Shown here one piece after another: positions 61,165 to 64,000 of a stretch of DNA of 64,000 bases (position 1 is its first letter; each line of letters opens with the position of its first letter). The notes beneath the pieces are model-generated. The model did no database searches, was not told where the DNA came from, and saw only the letters and a program-made list of their open reading frames with translations. The position numbers and the translations under genes were made by a program. Location: the NCBI GenBank assembly GCA_963783335.1, contig CAWAND010000002.1:124001-188000 (forward strand), in the 5' to 3' direction. This DNA is from CAWAND01 sp963783335. Lineage in GTDB: Bacteria > Chloroflexota > Anaerolineae > Anaerolineales > E44-bin32.

Positions 61165-63303
61165 ATGCAGACTGAACTCCTCGCCTGGCTGATACCGCTC
61201 CCGCCCATCCTGGCCTTTTTCGCCATTATTCTGTTCGCTTATCGCAGCAACAGCTTGAGTCATTCCTTGGCCGTCGGCGGTGTGGCCATATCCTGGGCGC
61301 TGGCGATGGTGATCTTCGTGCGTGCCCTCCTCACCCCGGGGTTCGCTGCCGAGCCGATCGTGTCTTCCATCGGTTGGCTTACGGGCGGCAACCAGACACT
61401 GGCCTTCGGCATTCAAATCGACCGTCTGTCCATCCTGGGGCTGTTTTTCGTCTCCTGGACGCTGCTGGCCATCTTCGTCTACAGCATCGGCTACCACAAC
61501 TTCGGCCACCCGGCCGACCCCGACGATGTCAAGGGGCTTCCACCCAGGTCCGGCGGCATCGAGCCGATGTACGCTCGCTTCTTCGCTTTCATCTCCTTGT
61601 TTGCGTTTGCCATGCTGACTCTGGTCCTGGCCGACAATCTGCTGCTGCTGTTCGTGGGCTGGGAGATCATGGGGCTGTGCTCGTACTTGCTGATTGGTTT
61701 CTGGTACGGGAAGCCGTCGGCCCGAGATGCGATGGTCAAGGCCTTCATGACCACCCGAGTCGGCGACGTGCTGATGCTGCTGGGAATCGTGTACCTTTAC
61801 TCGGCAACCGGTAGTTTGAGCTTCCATGCGATCCTGGGTGACCCGGCCGTGCTCGACAAGCTGGCCGCCACACCCTCGGTGTTGGGCGGTGGGCTGACGG
61901 CCGCTGGCTTGATCGGCCTGCTGCTCTTTTTCGGCACGGTGGGCAAGTCGGCCCAGTTCCCGCTCCACGTCTGGCTGCCGGATGCCATGGAAGGCCCGAC
62001 GCCGGTGTCGGCCCTGATCCATGCTGCCACGATGGTCTCGGCCGGCGTCTATCTCATTCTGAGGACGTTCCCCCTGATCACGGCCGGCTGGAGCGAGGGC
62101 ATGCCCCTCAACCCGACGATGACGGTCATCTCCGCCATCGGCGCCTTCACCGCCCTGTTCGCGGCCACGATCGCGGTTGCCCAAAACGACATCAAACGCG
62201 TGCTGGCCTATTCCACCATTTCTCAGCTCGGCTACATGGTGGCCGGGGTGGGGATTGGGGCTTTCGTGGCCGCCGCCTTCCACCTGCTGACGCATGCCTT
62301 CTTCAAGGCGCTCTTATTCCTCGGCTCCGGCTCGGTGATCCACGGCGTGGAGCATGGGGCGCACGCGTCGGGGGAGCACGTGGATGCCAACGACATGTTC
62401 AACATGGGCGGACTGCGGCGCAAGATGCCGATCACCTTCTGGACGTTCCTTGCCGGCGGGTTGGCGCTTTCCGGCTTCCCGCTGGTGACGGCAGGCTTCT
62501 GGTCCAAGGATGAGCTGCTGGGGGAGGCCTTTGGCACTGGTCACCCGTGGGTGTTCGGGATGCTGGTGGCGGCGGCGGTTCTGACGGCCTTCTACACCAT
62601 GCGCCAGATCTCGCTCACCTTCTTGGGTGAGCCGCGCACCAAGGCGGCTGAGCACGGACACGAGTCTCCGGCCAGCATGACCCTGCCGCTGGTGGTGCTG
62701 TCGATCTTCGCGGTTGGGGCGGGCTGGATCGGCATCTCGAACACGTTCCCGGTGCTGGGTGGGTTGGTGCCGAATTTCCTTCACGACTTCTTGGCCGCCG
62801 GTCTGGTTGAGCCGACACCCGAAGCGGCCTTCCACATGACGCCCTTTGTGGCCTCCGTCATCGCCTCCCTCGGCGGGCTGTTCATCGGCTGGTGGGTCTA
62901 CCGACGCATACCGGCCGGGGCCTCCGACCCGTTGGCGAAATGGCTGGGGCCCGTGCATACCTTGCTCAAGCGCAAGTACTACTTCGACGAGCTGTATCAA
63001 GCGGCCTTCGTCCGCCCGGTCTACTGGATCGGCGAGACGTTGAGCTATCGCTGGCTGGATCGCACGATCATCGACGGTGCCCTGGTTGCCCTGGCTCGGG
63101 CGGCCCGCTGGGCCGGATCTGGGCTGCGAAACTGGATTGATCTGCCGGTTGTTAACGGCTTCGGCGATCTGGTCGGAGATGAAACCAAGGCGGCCGGACG
63201 AGGTTTGAGATTCGTCCAAACCGGACAGGTTCAGCAATACCTGATCATGGGGTTGATCTTCACGGGTCTGTTGATCTCATATGTCCTGCTCACCAGTCCC
63301 TAG
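61165..63303 (+). CDS. nuoL: NADH-quinone oxidoreductase subunit L
   Basis: 712 residues, an antiporter-like proton pump subunit. Core motifs: LLFVGWEIMGLCSYLLIGFWY with the conserved Glu, a TTRVGD segment, FFGTVGKSAQFPLHVWLPDAMEGPTPVSALIHAATMVSAGVY with the channel Lys, and NDIKRVLAYSTISQLGYM. The C-terminal region includes the long lateral helix and KRKYYFDELYQAAFV. It is longer than the E. coli protein because of the C-terminal part. It starts six bases after nuoK. Confidence 0.97.
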   Translation: MQTELLAWLIPLPPILAFFAIILFAYRSNSLSHSLAVGGVAISWALAMVIFVRALLTPGFAAEPIVSSIGWLTGGNQTLAFGIQIDRLSILGLFFVSWTLLAIFVYSIGYHNFGHPADPDDVKGLPPRSGGIEPMYARFFAFISLFAFAMLTLVLADNLLLLFVGWEIMGLCSYLLIGFWYGKPSARDAMVKAFMTTRVGDVLMLLGIVYLYSATGSLSFHAILGDPAVLDKLAATPSVLGGGLTAAGLIGLLLFFGTVGKSAQFPLHVWLPDAMEGPTPVSALIHAATMVSAGVYLILRTFPLITAGWSEGMPLNPTMTVISAIGAFTALFAATIAVAQNDIKRVLAYSTISQLGYMVAGVGIGAFVAAAFHLLTHAFFKALLFLGSGSVIHGVEHGAHASGEHVDANDMFNMGGLRRKMPITFWTFLAGGLALSGFPLVTAGFWSKDELLGEAFGTGHPWVFGMLVAAAVLTAFYTMRQISLTFLGEPRTKAAEHGHESPASMTLPLVVLSIFAVGAGWIGISNTFPVLGGLVPNFLHDFLAAGLVEPTPEAAFHMTPFVASVIASLGGLFIGWWVYRRIPAGASDPLAKWLGPVHTLLKRKYYFDELYQAAFVRPVYWIGETLSYRWLDRTIIDGALVALARAARWAGSGLRNWIDLPVVNGFGDLVGDETKAAGRGLRFVQTGQVQQYLIMGLIFTGLLISYVLLTSP

Positions 63304-63321
63304 GCTAAGAGAGCGATCTTA

Positions 63322-64000
63322 ATGTCTTTCATTCAAGCCCATCTTCTCAGCCTGATCTTATTCCTTCCGGCGCTGTCGGCTCTGCTCGTGCTCATGCTTC
63401 CCCGGGAGAATGAGAGTACGCTGCGCTGGGTGAGCCTGCTGGCCAGCCTGATCCCGTTGGGCCTGGCGATCGGTCTTTGGTTTGGCTACAACCCGACCCA
63501 ACCGGGCTTCCAATTTGTCGAAGAAGCCCCCTGGTATTCGACCATCAATGCCAACTACCACCTCGGCGCCGATGGAATCACGGCAGTCCTGGTTCTGCTG
63601 ACGACGCTGCTGGTGCCCCTGGCGATCGTCGTGTCATGGAACGAAGAACGTAATCTGCGAACCCACCTGGCCCTCTTCCTCCTGCTGGAGACGGGGATGC
63701 TGGGCGTGTTCATGTCGCTTGACTTGCTGCTGTTCTTCATCTTTTGGGAAGTCGGTCTGGTCCCGATTTACTTTTTGATTGATCAATGGGGTGGTGAGAA
63801 TCGGCAGCGAGCGGCCTTCAAGTTCTTGATCTACACCATGGGCGGTTCGTTGGGCCTGCTTCTGGCCATCCAGCTGATCGGCGTGGTGTCAGGCACGTTC
63901 GACATCGTGACCATCAGCCAGAATTGGTCGGCGCTGACCGAGCCCCTCTCGCTGTTCGGCCTACCGATCACGGTTCCCATTGCCACGGTGAAATCAATCG
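63322..64000 (+). CDS. nuoM: NADH-quinone oxidoreductase subunit M, 3' end outside window
   Basis: Open from ATG 63322 to the end of the window (226 complete codons). The N-terminus LLSLILFLPALSALLVL and the middle LGADGITAVLVLLTTLLVPLAIVVSW, then FFIFWEVGLVPIYFLIDQWGGENR with the conserved Glu and FKFLIYTMGGSLGLLLAI, are diagnostic of NuoM. The remaining helices and any nuoN lie beyond the window edge. Confidence 0.96.
   Translation, partial: MSFIQAHLLSLILFLPALSALLVLMLPRENESTLRWVSLLASLIPLGLAIGLWFGYNPTQPGFQFVEEAPWYSTINANYHLGADGITAVLVLLTTLLVPLAIVVSWNEERNLRTHLALFLLLETGMLGVFMSLDLLLFFIFWEVGLVPIYFLIDQWGGENRQRAAFKFLIYTMGGSLGLLLAIQLIGVVSGTFDIVTISQNWSALTEPLSLFGLPITVPIATVKSI

Noticed and set aside
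61015..62295. 426-codon minus-strand frame opposite nuoK and nuoL
   Set aside because: Shadow of two unmistakable complex I genes; extremely rich in Gln, His, Arg and Gly with no domain.
1..64000. Insertion sequences, phage genes, CRISPR arrays, tRNA or rRNA genes
   Set aside because: I looked for transposase-like frames, regularly spaced repeats and cloverleaf or rRNA-like segments and found none I could support.

Overview
The window looks like a piece of a chromosome from an uncultured Chloroflexota bacterium, probably of the Anaerolineae type. This is inference from gene content, not from a marker gene: FemAB-type aminoacyltransferases in tandem, paired M42 peptidases, GAF/PAS adenylate cyclase, TgpA-like transglutaminase, a run of nuo genes, and very large envelope glycan clusters. 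GC is high in the nuo operon and visibly lower in about 1-9 kb and 52-54 kb. No tRNA, rRNA, CRISPR array, transposase or integrase was seen.

Layout. (A) 1-13985, all on the minus strand: an ABC-exporter glycan cluster read from right to left: Wzm-like permease, Wzt-like ATPase, rmlA, rmlC, an SDR, rmlD, then three methyltransferase proteins (two with coiled coils, one a methyltransferase-coiled coil-methyltransferase fusion), a CgeB-like glycosyltransferase, two GT2 enzymes and an epimerase. (B) 14387-20423, plus strand: two gene remnants (5' end of a TagA/WecG gene; C-terminal half of a WbaP-type sugar transferase), an SGNH + MBOAT O-acylation pair, a truncated sulfotransferase and a double-domain TagA/WecG glycosyltransferase. 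The TagA remnant and the intact gene form 270-bp direct repeats around the cassette. (C) 20483-25752, minus strand: a polysaccharide pyruvyl transferase followed by three tandem paralogous PP-loop proteins with a QueC-like zinc motif; this is the least explained part of the window. (D) 26008-41881, plus strand: a second glycan cluster with two phosphoglycosyl transferases that start chains, an O-antigen ligase/polymerase-like protein, TagA/WecG, seven glycosyltransferases, a Gfo/Idh/MocA oxidoreductase, an epimerase and a PglF/WbpM-type dehydratase. (E) 42024-58366: two M42 peptidases with a Thr/Pro-rich membrane protein, a transglutaminase-like membrane protein, an adenylate cyclase, and a minus-strand envelope operon with two FemX-like proteins, a D-cysteine desulfhydrase homologue and large polytopic GT39-like proteins. 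(F) 58545-64000, plus strand: nuoA-H-J-K-L-M, the membrane arm of complex I only, running off the window.

How it fits together. A-D appear to make, modify (rhamnose, methyl, acyl, pyruvyl, perhaps amide and sulfate groups) and export or ligate at least two surface glycans. Initiation genes exist in two intact copies and one remnant, which suggests repeated cassette turnover.

Caution on quality: nine genes carry a total of twelve single-base frameshifts (eleven are +1, several in homopolymers) and one more carries an in-frame TGA. One of them is nuoA, which would be expected to be intact. Sequencing or assembly error is therefore the first explanation; these loci are annotated as single genes with the break position given.
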